A DNA stretch of 15,880 nt from Stephanodiscus triporus (lineage: Eukaryota > Bacillariophyta > Thalassiosirophyceae > Thalassiosirales > Thalassiosiraceae). Below, one piece after another: positions 1 through 8,392 of this stretch. A program made the position numbers and the translations under genes. The notes beneath the pieces were generated by a model. It was given only the letters and a program-made list of their open reading frames with translations. It did not search any database and was not told the DNA's origin. Location: the NCBI GenBank assembly GCA_036939755.1, contig JALLAZ010000470.1, forward strand, positions 1 to 15,880, written 5' to 3'. Numbering within the stretch: the stretch's first letter is position 1; the number at the start of each line of letters is the position of its first letter.

Positions 1-41
<41 letters not shown>
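1..41. repeat. 41-nt poly-G homopolymer at window start
   Basis: The first 41 bases are all G, ending 13 bases before the ATG of the transporter gene. Such a pure run next to a normal coding region is either a genuine homopolymer tract in the promoter or 5' leader, or a sequencing/assembly artefact at a contig edge (no-signal G calls are known from two-colour short-read chemistry). The sequence alone cannot separate these. Confidence 0.9.
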
Positions 42-54
42 CGAAAAGAGCAAA

Positions 55-1929
55 ATGGCGATCACCACGCGCGCGAGGGCAGAAGAGAAGAAGGACGACG
101 GATGCCATTCCTCGTCCGGTAACGGCCGGCGTCGTCCACAATCATCGTCCGCCGACGGCGACGGCGTGCGCGATGTTAAGACGACGACGACGACGACGAC
201 GACCAAGAAGAATGACGAGGAAGACGACCGCGATGCGTCGTCGTCGTCGTGGGCGTCGGGGGAGAGGGGGAGGGGGAGGGGGGGCGGAGGCGGCGGTCCG
301 CTGCTGCTGTTCGTCTGCGCGATCGGCATCACCTCCTGCTACCTGTGGTACGGCATGGTTCAGGAGCGCGCGTTTCGCGGCGCGATGGACGACCGCGACG
401 GCGACGGCGGTGGACGACGACATCGGGAGAGCATCACGCTGTTCCTCCTAGCCACCGGGACGTTCTCCTCGTTCCTGCTCGCCCTGTCGTGGATGGCCGT
501 CGGGACGATCGTGTCCTCCTCCTCCCCCCCCTCCTCCCGGAGGCCGGGCGGCGACGCGGACGGAGTCGTCGTCGGGATCGGAAGGGGAACGTCGACATCG
601 ACCGGGATTGGCGGACTCGATCATCCGCTCCTCGCGCTGACGTCGCTCGCTTACGCGTCGGCGATGTCGGCGTCGAACGAGTCCCTGCGTTACGTCTCGT
701 ACCCGACGTGCGTGCTGGCGAAGAGCTCCAAGCTGATACCCACGATCGTCGTGGGATGGCTCGCGGATATGTGGCGGGGATCGCGATCGTCGCCAGGTCG
801 CCGACTACTGCGACGCGAGGGGGAGGGCGGCGGCGACGACGGCGTTCGCGTCGGCGGCGGACGTCACTCTAGGGGCGTCGACGCGATGGAGTGGGCGGGC
901 GCAGGCCTGATCACCGCGGGGATAGTATCGTTCCAATTCGTACAATTGAGGAAGGGGTCGGGCGGCGATAGTCGACAACACGAGGTCGGAGGAGCCGGGG
1001 ACGGGGGGGGGGACTCTCCGTACGGCCTGGCGTTGTTGGGACTATCCCTCCTAATGGACGGGCTGATGGCGGCATGTCAGAATGCACTGAAACGAGGGGG
1101 GGTGGAGGATGCTTTATCATCGCACGATAATGGTGAGGCTGTCACGCTCGATAATGCGCCGCAGTCCGGAACCGCAGCGGGAGACGGAGCGACTCGACAG
1201 GACGTCGTCGAAGATGTCTCTCGGATGACGTATCGTCAGTTGCGTGATAGGCTGTACGAACTTCACGTACCCATCAAAAAGGGATGGCGGAAGCAGGATT
1301 TGGTCGATTGGTATACAAATCATCTCGCGAATATTGATGGTGATGTTCACTCCGAGAAAACCAAAGATCTCACGTCGTCGTCAGCCGAACGTGCCGCGCC
1401 AGCCGAACGTGCCGCGCCAGCCGAACTTGCGGACGACGGGGGCGTCGTTGTCGTCCCGACGTGGCATCGCAGGCCGCCCAGCGCCATGGAGTTGATGCTC
1501 TACGTCAACTTGTACGCGACGATGATATTGCTCCCCGCGTCGTATTTCGCAGGGCAATTCCGACGCGGGATGGACGCGACGTTCTCAACGGACGACGCCG
1601 ATGGCAAATCCATGATGTTGCTAGAGCTCAACCTGTCGGCGTCCCTCGGTCAGGTCTTCGTCTTCCTCACCATACATCACTTCAGCCCGCTCATTTGCAC
1701 GACCATCACCACCACGAGGAAGTTCTTCACCATATTGCTTAGCGTTTACAAATTCGGGCACGTGCTCGACGCGTGGCAGTGGTTCAGCGTCGCGTTGGTA
1801 TTCGTCGGACTGTATGTGGAGATCGTCGCCAAGTTGTTCGAGGGGGGAGGACGCAGCGACCTTGCGGAGAACGCAGATGTTGATGACGCTCCTGGGGAGA
1901 AGAATGAGAAGAAGTGGAAGGAGGATTAA
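55..1929 (+). CDS. SLC35B1: SLC35B1/HUT1-type ER nucleotide(-sugar) transporter with SAP-like loop insertion
   Basis: Predicted multi-pass carrier of the UAA/SLC35B family (drug/metabolite transporter fold), 624 aa with no intron. Family members sit in the ER membrane; HUT1 was described as a UDP-galactose transporter and human SLC35B1 as an ATP/ADP exchanger, so the substrate is left open. Ten hydrophobic segments lie at about 82-102, 127-153, 190-207, 213-238, 278-299, 323-344, 478-500, 520-542, 545-567 and 573-595. Family signatures are YVSYP...KSSKLIP (213-229) and CTTITTTRKFFTILLS (548-563). The C-terminus KWKED fits the KXKXX ER-retrieval signal. Residues 1-80 are low-complexity and charged, including eight threonines from an ACG repeat. 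Between segments 6 and 7, residues about 348-475 form an extra hydrophilic loop with a SAP-like stretch at about 389-425. The ATG has a good context (aaaATGG). Family confidence is high; substrate is unknown. Confidence 0.88.
   Translation: MAITTRARAEEKKDDGCHSSSGNGRRRPQSSSADGDGVRDVKTTTTTTTTKKNDEEDDRDASSSSWASGERGRGRGGGGGGPLLLFVCAIGITSCYLWYGMVQERAFRGAMDDRDGDGGGRRHRESITLFLLATGTFSSFLLALSWMAVGTIVSSSSPPSSRRPGGDADGVVVGIGRGTSTSTGIGGLDHPLLALTSLAYASAMSASNESLRYVSYPTCVLAKSSKLIPTIVVGWLADMWRGSRSSPGRRLLRREGEGGGDDGVRVGGGRHSRGVDAMEWAGAGLITAGIVSFQFVQLRKGSGGDSRQHEVGGAGDGGGDSPYGLALLGLSLLMDGLMAACQNALKRGGVEDALSSHDNGEAVTLDNAPQSGTAAGDGATRQDVVEDVSRMTYRQLRDRLYELHVPIKKGWRKQDLVDWYTNHLANIDGDVHSEKTKDLTSSSAERAAPAERAAPAELADDGGVVVVPTWHRRPPSAMELMLYVNLYATMILLPASYFAGQFRRGMDATFSTDDADGKSMMLLELNLSASLGQVFVFLTIHHFSPLICTTITTTRKFFTILLSVYKFGHVLDAWQWFSVALVFVGLYVEIVAKLFEGGGRSDLAENADVDDAPGEKNEKKWKED
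181..203 (+). repeat. (ACG)n microsatellite in transporter N-terminus
   Basis: Seven ACG units plus two bases, read in the threonine frame and giving a poly-Thr tract in the disordered N-terminus. The same triplet recurs at 6779-6799 (as CGT) and 15101-15127 in other genes. Confidence 0.9.
258..284 (+). other. G-quadruplex candidate inside transporter coding region
   Basis: Four G runs of 5, 5, 5 and 7 bases at 258-262, 266-270, 272-276 and 278-284 are separated by loops of 3, 1 and 1 bases. This easily meets the usual G3+N1-7 rule, on the coding strand (so also in the mRNA). It encodes part of a Gly/Arg-rich stretch just before the first membrane segment. Folding is predicted, not shown. 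Confidence 0.6.
1383..1426 (+). repeat. 18-bp tandem repeat encoding AERAAP units
   Basis: The unit agccgaacgtgccgcgcc occurs twice exactly (1383-1400, 1401-1418), followed by the first eight bases of a third copy. It adds a short Ala/Glu/Pro linker to the extra loop of the transporter, after the SAP-like segment. Confidence 0.9.
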
Positions 1930-2085
1930 GTAAATTCAAATCTCGGTACAATATGACAATTGCCGATAATAATACGGTCGGGGGCGCCAAACATGCACAG
2001 CCTAGATGACTACTAATTTTTACACACACGAGCACTAGGTTTTATATTTAACGAATAACTCTAACGCAACTAAGCACCACTATTC
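1930..2085. other. Convergent intergenic region (3' ends of transporter and BRCT gene)
   Basis: This stretch of 156 bp separates the TAA of the transporter from the TGA of the minus-strand BRCT gene. It is much more AT-rich than the transporter gene and must hold both 3' UTRs and polyadenylation sites. I see no clear canonical AATAAA on either strand and no further gene. Confidence 0.6.
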
Positions 2086-5000
2086 TCACATTTGAGACTC
2101 GTCGACAACACGGTTGAATATGTTGGTTTGACTGGAATTATTCGGAAGATATCCAAGTTTATGAAAGTCCTTGCTGTCAAGCAACACGATATTTCCCCGA
2201 AGGTTTTTTTCTTCGACATTCATTTGAGCGGACGATGGACAGTCCACCAAGTTAACTCCTTGAGATTCCTATCCATCATCGACAACAAACAATTGAGAAT
2301 TTGAGTTTGCGGATAAAGAATCAACTAAATGAAGAACGAACTCTTACCATCACTTGTATATCCAGACTGAAGCCATTTACTTGCGACAGCCGGGCAATAC
2401 CTTTAATTCTTCCGAATGAAGTTAGGGCTGCACCTCGACGAAATTCTACTAGGTCGCCGACCTCGTATCGATCGTTAGACTTGTTTTTTATAGAGGAGAC
2501 ATTGTTCATCGCGGGATCAAGAGAAATCATATATCGGGCGTCTTCGAAAGGCAAACGCTTCCGTTGAATGATGGACTGGTGGGCCCATGCAAGATCCAAG
2601 AGCGGAACATTAATATCAATGCGCTGTCTCAGTTTTGTCACGTAATCAGGAACCGAAATCACATGGGGCGGGAGTGTAGTAGAGGCAAGCAAGCAACAAT
2701 CGACAATCGCTCTGCCTTTCCCTTGAGGAATGTCAAAGAGCACTGTGGCCCCACACGCATTGAGAATCATCTTCCTGAAAAATGCAAGTTCGAATGAGAA
2801 CCTGAGAGACACTTGACGGTGTGATTTTTATTGAAACATAACGGAATATAATAACTGGACTCACCAATCAGCTTGCTGTTTTTCGTCGACTGCCAAAACA
2901 ATCGTCATGCCATCGAAAATAGTGCTGCCTTCACCCTTGGTGCGCCCGGGAGGATCCCAACAACGAGCGGCTGAGGCACGCTGCAAGGTGAAGTACCCTC
3001 GTGATAAGTCGAGTCCAAGTGGGAGCCTGTATTTGGTGTAGAGCTCTGAGTCAAATGGCTTTGCCACTCCATAATCTTTAAACTTTTTCTCCAAATCCAC
3101 AAGCCACTGAAAGTGCAACATTGGTGTCCCGAGAGAATTAGCGTAGATGTATTTCAGTTTCCTCCAACACGTGTAATCAGATAGGAAGAAGACTTTGCTG
3201 CGTGCACTCGAAAGAGTTAATGAAGTATGATTGACGATTTCCCCACCTGGTGTAGGAGAATCTGTTAGATCCACTGACGCAATATCGCATCAGTTGCAGC
3301 TCAGTTAATCACTCACCTAGTCTCTTAATTTTCTCATCAATTAAAAAGTTGGAATCGATGCCAGAGTGAAAAAATTCTGGAACGAGTTTTGATGAAATAC
3401 TGCTTAGATGTGCATCGGGAGTCCAGAAACAAGTATCCATAATAGATAAACTTACTGAAGCCACTGAGCGGGCCGCTATTTTGCCCCGGACTGCGACTAC
3501 TGTAGGAAGGGAGAGCGGATACAACGCCTTGAGTCTGAGACGAGTGAAACGATGGTGATGAAGTCTCCTTTTCAACTGGGTCCACTGTTTTTTTTCTCTT
3601 CGCTTTGCCGGACCCCATTTTCGACTCGGGGGTGATTTTTCTCTTCTTCGATGAGACCGAGCATTGTTGACCTGTCTTCTTCGGAGTTTTCCCCTTCGCA
3701 TCAGATTTTGATGTTGGCTTGGGCGGTGTAGAGTCGCTAGCCTGCAGCGTACTGCTAGCCCGACGGGAGCGCACAGAAGAACTTGAGAGATAGACCAATG
3801 TCGAATGAGATTCACATCATAGGGACAACACAATAGAAGTGAATGCCATGCATACCTTTTGCCAATTTTTGCATGACGGTATTCAAGATTTTCATCCACA
3901 GCACGTTCGAGAACAGGCAAGATACCCTGAATTAAGTCGGCATTATCAGCATATAAACTGGACAATTCTTTCAGCGTGCTAATTTCCTTGAGCACATATA
4001 AGACAAGTTGCTCTCCGGTTAGAAAATAGTCTGTTCCCAATCGACCTTCCTGGACACCGATGGAGCTAGGGGGGACATAGCACCAATTACATATAGCCAA
4101 TTTTTCTCTGAAGCGCTCTTGCCTCCAAGTCAAATCATTTCCAGCCACGTCTGCCCCTTGGGTCTTCAAACAATCCCACAGCGGGGCGAATAGAGACCGG
4201 GCAAAAAGATCATGATCATCTTCACGCATGAACTCGGCAAGGATATCAATTACTCTTTGCGCAGAAGCAAAGGTAAAATTGCCACATGCGCGACGATCAA
4301 GTAACTGCTGAGAAGGGGAATGTCCATCGCTTCGCGGATCAACATGACGTCGGTGATTGGAGTCATCCATGAATTGTTCGTCTTCGCCATTCTCTGGATC
4401 GATCCCAGACTTAGTGAAAGTTTCAGGCAAGTCGCCACGTGCAATCGCTGCGGCACGCACGTTATCAATATCGAAGAAATGGATTCCAAGCTGTGTTCCT
4501 GCATGCGTCGCCCCGTCTTTTGGTACATATACTTCACACAGGAAAATGTGCGAAGTGTGAGCTATAATATAATAGAATAAGCAAAACAAAACAACGCAAC
4601 TTACATACCTTTGTTATGTGGTTCAGGTCCGCACACGTATTTCCACCCTCTTTCTTGCAGCGTCTTCCACCAATCAACATTTGACAGCTTGCTGCTACTA
4701 TACTTGCTCGTCACACTCCCACTTTTACTGCTCGCAATATTCAACCGATTGTTGAGTAGGGCTGTTTCGATAGAGGCTTCATCACTGCACACAGCTGCAT
4801 TGGAGATCAATTTTGTCCCCGCCTTCCTGGCTTTAATAGAACTACATGATTTACCCGGATTTTTTTTGTCCAAGGAGGGTGTTTTATTCTTCAGAGCAGA
4901 TAGAGGCACTTCATCATCTTCTTCACCTCCGCTGTCGCTATCAAATCCAGAGAGCTTCTTCTTCTGCTTCTTGCTCGTGTTCTTAGGTGAATGAGGTGTG

Positions 5001-8000
5001 CGTTTTTTGGATGAGTCACTACTTTGATAAGCCCCTTTCATTCGAGCAATGACATCGAATTGCTCTTTCAGTAGAGCATTTTTCTCCTTGATTATTTGAT
5101 CCTTTTGTGCGATGGCATCATGTGCAGTCTTAAGCTGGGCCACTAGCATACTTTTCTCGTTCTGTCGGATGGTATCCTGGGCAGTCTTAAGCTGGGCCAC
5201 TAATTTAGTCTTCTCTTGGTTCAGCTTCATAATGGATGCCTTATATGACGTCTTCAGTTTCGCTATTTCGTCCGACAACTGTTTATTGCGAGATGCGATA
5301 TTCTGCATCTCTTTCGTCATCGGTAAGATGGCATGTACCTCCCTCAGCTGTTCTCGAATTCGTTCGTCGGTTTGAGATTCCTGAAGATCAACGAGGGCAT
5401 TGACGTCACCATCGCTCGGCTGCTTCAAAATTCGTTGGTAGGTTTTATGTTGCTGGAGATTGTCTGAGGCATTGTCGTCACCATGGCTAAACTCGGCCTC
5501 CGAAGAAGAATCTTTACGCTCATACCGAAGAACCTTTGGTTGGATCACAACCCCATCAACGCTGGTAGCCTTGGGTTTACCTTCGCTTTGCGGAGAAGTC
5601 CGCTTATCATTGGCTGATTTTAAGGTGCCGCGAGAGAGGCGCTTGAAAGCAGAGGGCTGTTCTTTCATCTCACTCTCGTCTTGAGAACTCTCAATAGAAT
5701 CATAACCAAAACAGTTGTTACCGTGACGAGACCAAGACTCTTCATCAGATCCATCGTCTACTTCGTCTTTTGAACTCTTCTGTATGGGTCTAAATGAAGG
5801 CATGAGCAGACGTGGTGAAGAGAAGCTATTGGTATCCTTGTCCACCTTTTCATGCAAAACATGACGAGCGCTGGATATCCACTCTGTCCTCTCCTCGCCG
5901 CTCTTCTCCTGACGAGAAAGTGACGCTGTTTTTATTATTTTCAAGTTGGCGTACCCATCCTCATTAATTGTCTGTGGCGCATCATTAGTAGAAGTGCGAT
6001 CATCTTTGGATGCAGAGAATTGCTTCGTTTTTATTGGGTCATCATACTGCAAGGGTTTGGTAGGAGAGCCACAACAGTTGTCTGACTTGGCAGCGGCAGC
6101 GGGCGGGGAGGTAAGAAGTAAATCTTGCGACAGCTGTGATTTCTCTTCTTCTCCGACATCTCCAATCTTCTCGACATTTTCATCAACAGATGCCAATAGA
6201 CAGGATGTCTTCTCTTTCTGCGATGGCGACGCATTGCCTTCTCCTAAAATATGGTCCATCGGGTAGGAAATGGGTAATGTTGAGCAGTTTTCCGGAGTTT
6301 GCTTCATGATGTCGTGCGATGGACTCAAAATTTCATGATCGCAGTCGACCCCTCTCTCCTTTATGATACACCCATCATTATCGTCGGCAAATTTCGCGTC
6401 AGTCTGCTCATCTATCAATTGGGACGTACGCGCTTCTTCGTCGACCACTGATGCCACTAGGCTGGAGGTGTGGTCATTCATGGCCAGGTCCTGACACTTG
6501 TAAGAATCATTGGCCGAGGAAGATGCGGCTGGTGGCATGGCTTGAGATGGTGCGGTTGGGAGCATCTGGGTCTCACCGTCGTAAACGGACCATCCGTCTG
6601 AGCCAGTAGGCACAACAGTATCCTCCGTAATGCCATCAGCGTGATCCTGACTTTCTTCGTTGGCCCCCATCACAATATTGGGATCACAATCGTCAGGAGA
6701 ATTTATGTTGTCCTTGGCAGCAGCAGGTTCTGCATAACCGACGGCCGCCTTATTCAACTTTTCTTCGTACGTTTTAGGCGTCGTCGTCGTCGTCGTCGTT
6801 TTCAATTCACCACTGTCAATATCATCAATCGACGTGCTTTTCGTGCACTCACTTCCCTCTTTGTCAATAATTTTCTCGGGCGGCGATGGCGTCGTCGCCT
6901 TCCCAGGATAAGACAAATCTCGAGACCCGCCCTCCTCGTCCTCAGCGGGGGCATGTTCGGGCGCGGTCAATCCCGAAAGCATTATATTCCTCACGGAATT
7001 CAAGTCGGCGGCGATAGTCGTCTTCGTCGTCACGATGGCCTCGATGAAGGAAGAATCCTTCCCTTCGAGATTATCGATAATATCTCTCAGAGACGGACAC
7101 GCGACTTCTTCCCCGTCATCATGTTTATCCATCTTCGTCGCATCCTCCTCCGTGGTACATCCCGTTTCTTCTATCACCGTGCCATCACCTTCACCCGTGC
7201 CTTCGTTGTCATAGTCGTCATCGTCGTCCACATCATCATCCGCCGCAGCCTGAGTCAGCAGTCCCAACGATGCATATCCCCCCGTCATCGTCTCCTCCTG
7301 AGTTCGAACGAATTGCGCTCCGCCTTCATCTTCTCCGTCGTCCTCCCCCTCGTACGAATGTTCGCGATTATCACCATCGCCCGCATCGTCGTCGCGACAG
7401 TCGTGCATCTCCTCCCCGTCCATCGCGGCGGTCGCGATGGCAGTCTCCGTCGTCGTCCCCTCGTGCCCTCGCCCTCGCGACGTCGCGGCGAGCGGCGGCT
7501 CTTGCGCCGCCGCCGTCGGTACGCCCCCTCCGTCGTCTCCTCCTTCCTGGGTCCGAGGTTGAGTCCAAAGCTGAGTAGCGGCGGCGGCGTATGAAGATGC
7601 CGCGTCGGAGGCTCTCGTCGCCTCCTCCTCCTTGTCCTCCTCCTCCTCCTCCTCCTCGTTGTTGTCGTCGCGAGGGACGGCGGCGATCCCATCCTGCCGG
7701 GTCGATGGCGCCGACGACGTCGCCCCCACCGCCTCCGCGTACTCCTCCCAGCACCGGGCGCAGTAGTGGTCGCCGGGGTTGTCGACGTCCTCCTCGCAGT
7801 CGGGGCCGGCGGCGCCGCAGGTCAGGCACGTCGCCGTGGCCGTCGCCGTCGGAAACGATGCCGAATAATCATTCCCCCCGGCGTCGCTCGCGGCCGCCTT
7901 CGCGTCGTTGGATCCGGCGCCGGGAGCATGAGGGCCGTCGCGTCGGTCGTCGACGTCCATCCCGTCGTCGTCCTTGTCCCCGGGGGGAGCGAGTGGATTC

Positions 8001-8002
8001 AT
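2086..8002 (-). CDS. Tandem-BRCT, SQ/TQ-rich coiled-coil protein (putative DNA-damage mediator), seven exons
   Basis: Exons on the minus strand are 8002-4609, 4531-3856, 3781-3456, 3376-3317, 3246-2865, 2774-2348 and 2268-2086; all splice phases agree, giving 1815 aa. In order: a Cys/His cluster C59-x2-C62, C69, H79, C81-x2-C84; a long acidic disordered region with many SQ/TQ dipeptides; a coiled coil at about 865-990; basic NLS-like stretches at about 995-1012 and in exon 3; two copies of a domain with W, YVP and G-x-[HD]-[FY]-F hallmarks at about 1105-1185 and 1242-1314; BRCT1 at about 1463-1545 (S1470, G1471, K1517, W1533); BRCT2 at about 1594-1690 (W1676); and a BAH-like region at about 1714-1785. 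BRCT pairs bind phosphopeptides in repair and checkpoint proteins such as BRCA1 and MDC1; a nuclear scaffold role is inferred. I start at the ATG at 8002 because the frame upstream of it offers no other ATG before a stop. The exon chain is a prediction without RNA support. Orthology to a named mediator is not claimed. Confidence 0.78.
2269..2347 (-). other. Intron 6 of BRCT gene (79 nt)
   Basis: Donor GTGATG|GTAAGA and acceptor GATGGATAG|GAATCT, phase 0. The last exon is 61 codons and ends in TGA at 2088-2086. It completes the BAH-like region with LVDCP...NLRGNIVLLD. Confidence 0.75.
2775..2864 (-). other. Intron 5 of BRCT gene (90 nt)
   Basis: Donor GATTG|GTGAGT and acceptor GCATTTTTCAG|GAAGAT, phase 2, joining QQADW to KMILNACGAT. 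The result is a continuous BRCT2 from IFDGMTIVLAV to its GA turn. Confidence 0.82.
3247..3316 (-). other. Intron 4 of BRCT gene (70 nt, acceptor ambiguous)
   Basis: Donor AGACTAG|GTGAGT. Three in-phase acceptors exist, ending at 3274 (43 nt), 3262 (55 nt) and 3247 (70 nt). The last gives KIKRLGGEIV, the usual alpha-1-to-GG turn of BRCT domains, and a normal intron length, so I chose it. Confidence 0.65.
3377..3455 (-). other. Intron 3 of BRCT gene (79 nt)
   Basis: Donor GGCTTCA|GTAAGT and acceptor GTTCCAG|AATTTT, phase 1. Splicing creates the BRCT beta-1 sequence LSGFKFFHSGID, a good family match, which neither unspliced frame contains. Confidence 0.82.
3782..3855 (-). other. Intron 2 of BRCT gene (74 nt)
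   Basis: Donor AAAAG|GTATGC and acceptor CTCTCAAG|TTCTTC on the minus strand, phase 2. The intron moves the reading frame from the one ending HAKIGK to the Ser/Lys-rich exon 3; without it the protein would enter an unrelated arginine-rich frame. Confidence 0.75.
4532..4608 (-). other. Intron 1 of BRCT gene (77 nt)
   Basis: Donor AAAG|GTATGT and acceptor GTGAAG|TATATG on the minus strand; phase 1. A second in-phase acceptor (TTATAG, 47-nt intron) would add ten residues. I prefer the 77-nt form because its length matches the other introns and it joins W-x-Y-V-C-G-P directly to VYVPKDG. Confidence 0.7.
5124..5202 (-). repeat. 57-bp-spaced direct repeat in coiled coil
   Basis: An identical 22-bp block occurs at 5124-5145 and 5181-5202, an offset of 57 bp or 19 codons. 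It encodes two copies of LVAQLKTA in the coiled coil, suggesting a local tandem duplication that lengthened it while keeping frame. Confidence 0.85.
6779..6799 (-). repeat. (CGT)7 microsatellite encoding poly-Thr
   Basis: Seven CGT units on the plus strand read as ACG on the coding (minus) strand and give seven threonines flanked by lysine and proline. The tract lies in the disordered acidic region of the BRCT protein. Confidence 0.9.
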
Positions 8003-8392
8003 GTGGAGTAATATTATTATTATTATTTTATCGAGATCAATGAAAGCTTGCGGGCGCAGGCCGGCCTCATTTCCCTCGAAAATATTATTATTATCTTCTT
8101 GGACAGTCGAAGGGAAAACACCGGGGTCTCGCCACGGTCTCACGTAATAGTACGATGGAGTATCGGTGTTGTTTTCAGTCACTCACTCAGGTGATCCTCT
8201 GTGTGTCTTACTTACGGACAACCCCAACGTCTCGATTTGTCTATTTTAGAAAACTACGTAAGTATGTGTGTGGCTCTTACAATGTGTAGTACCATGCCGA
8301 GATTCTCGACAATCACTTAAATTTCACTCACCCTCCCTTCTCATTCAACGATAACCTCGACCTCTTACCTAGTCGCCTGCTATGGTAGCAGC
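8003..8392. promoter_or_regulatory. Divergent 5' region between BRCT and GNAT genes
   Basis: This 390-bp stretch separates the two inferred start codons and must carry both promoters and 5' leaders. It includes two ATT-type repeats, at 8010-8030 and 8081-8094, in what would be the leader of the BRCT mRNA. On the plus strand a donor-like GTAAGT at 8258-8263 and a pyrimidine-rich acceptor ending at 8372 could bound a 115-nt 5'-UTR intron of the GNAT gene. On the minus strand, donor-like GTAAG sites also occur. No TATA box stands out. Confidence 0.45.

Noticed and set aside
2092..2567. Plus-strand small open frames near 2092-2567
   Set aside because: They lie antisense to the last two exons and last intron of the BRCT gene, which are supported by splice sites and BRCT/BAH-like similarity.
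6641..7594. Long plus-strand open frame of 317 codons opposite the BRCT gene
   Set aside because: It is antisense to the first exon of the BRCT gene, is extremely Arg/Ile-rich as expected from reading GC-rich triplets backwards, and has no recognisable domain.
8003..8182. N-terminal extension of the BRCT protein to 8182
   Set aside because: The frame is open, but its first codon is GTG preceded by a stop, and the segment includes poly-Ile from an ATT repeat; the ATG at 8002 is the first usable start.
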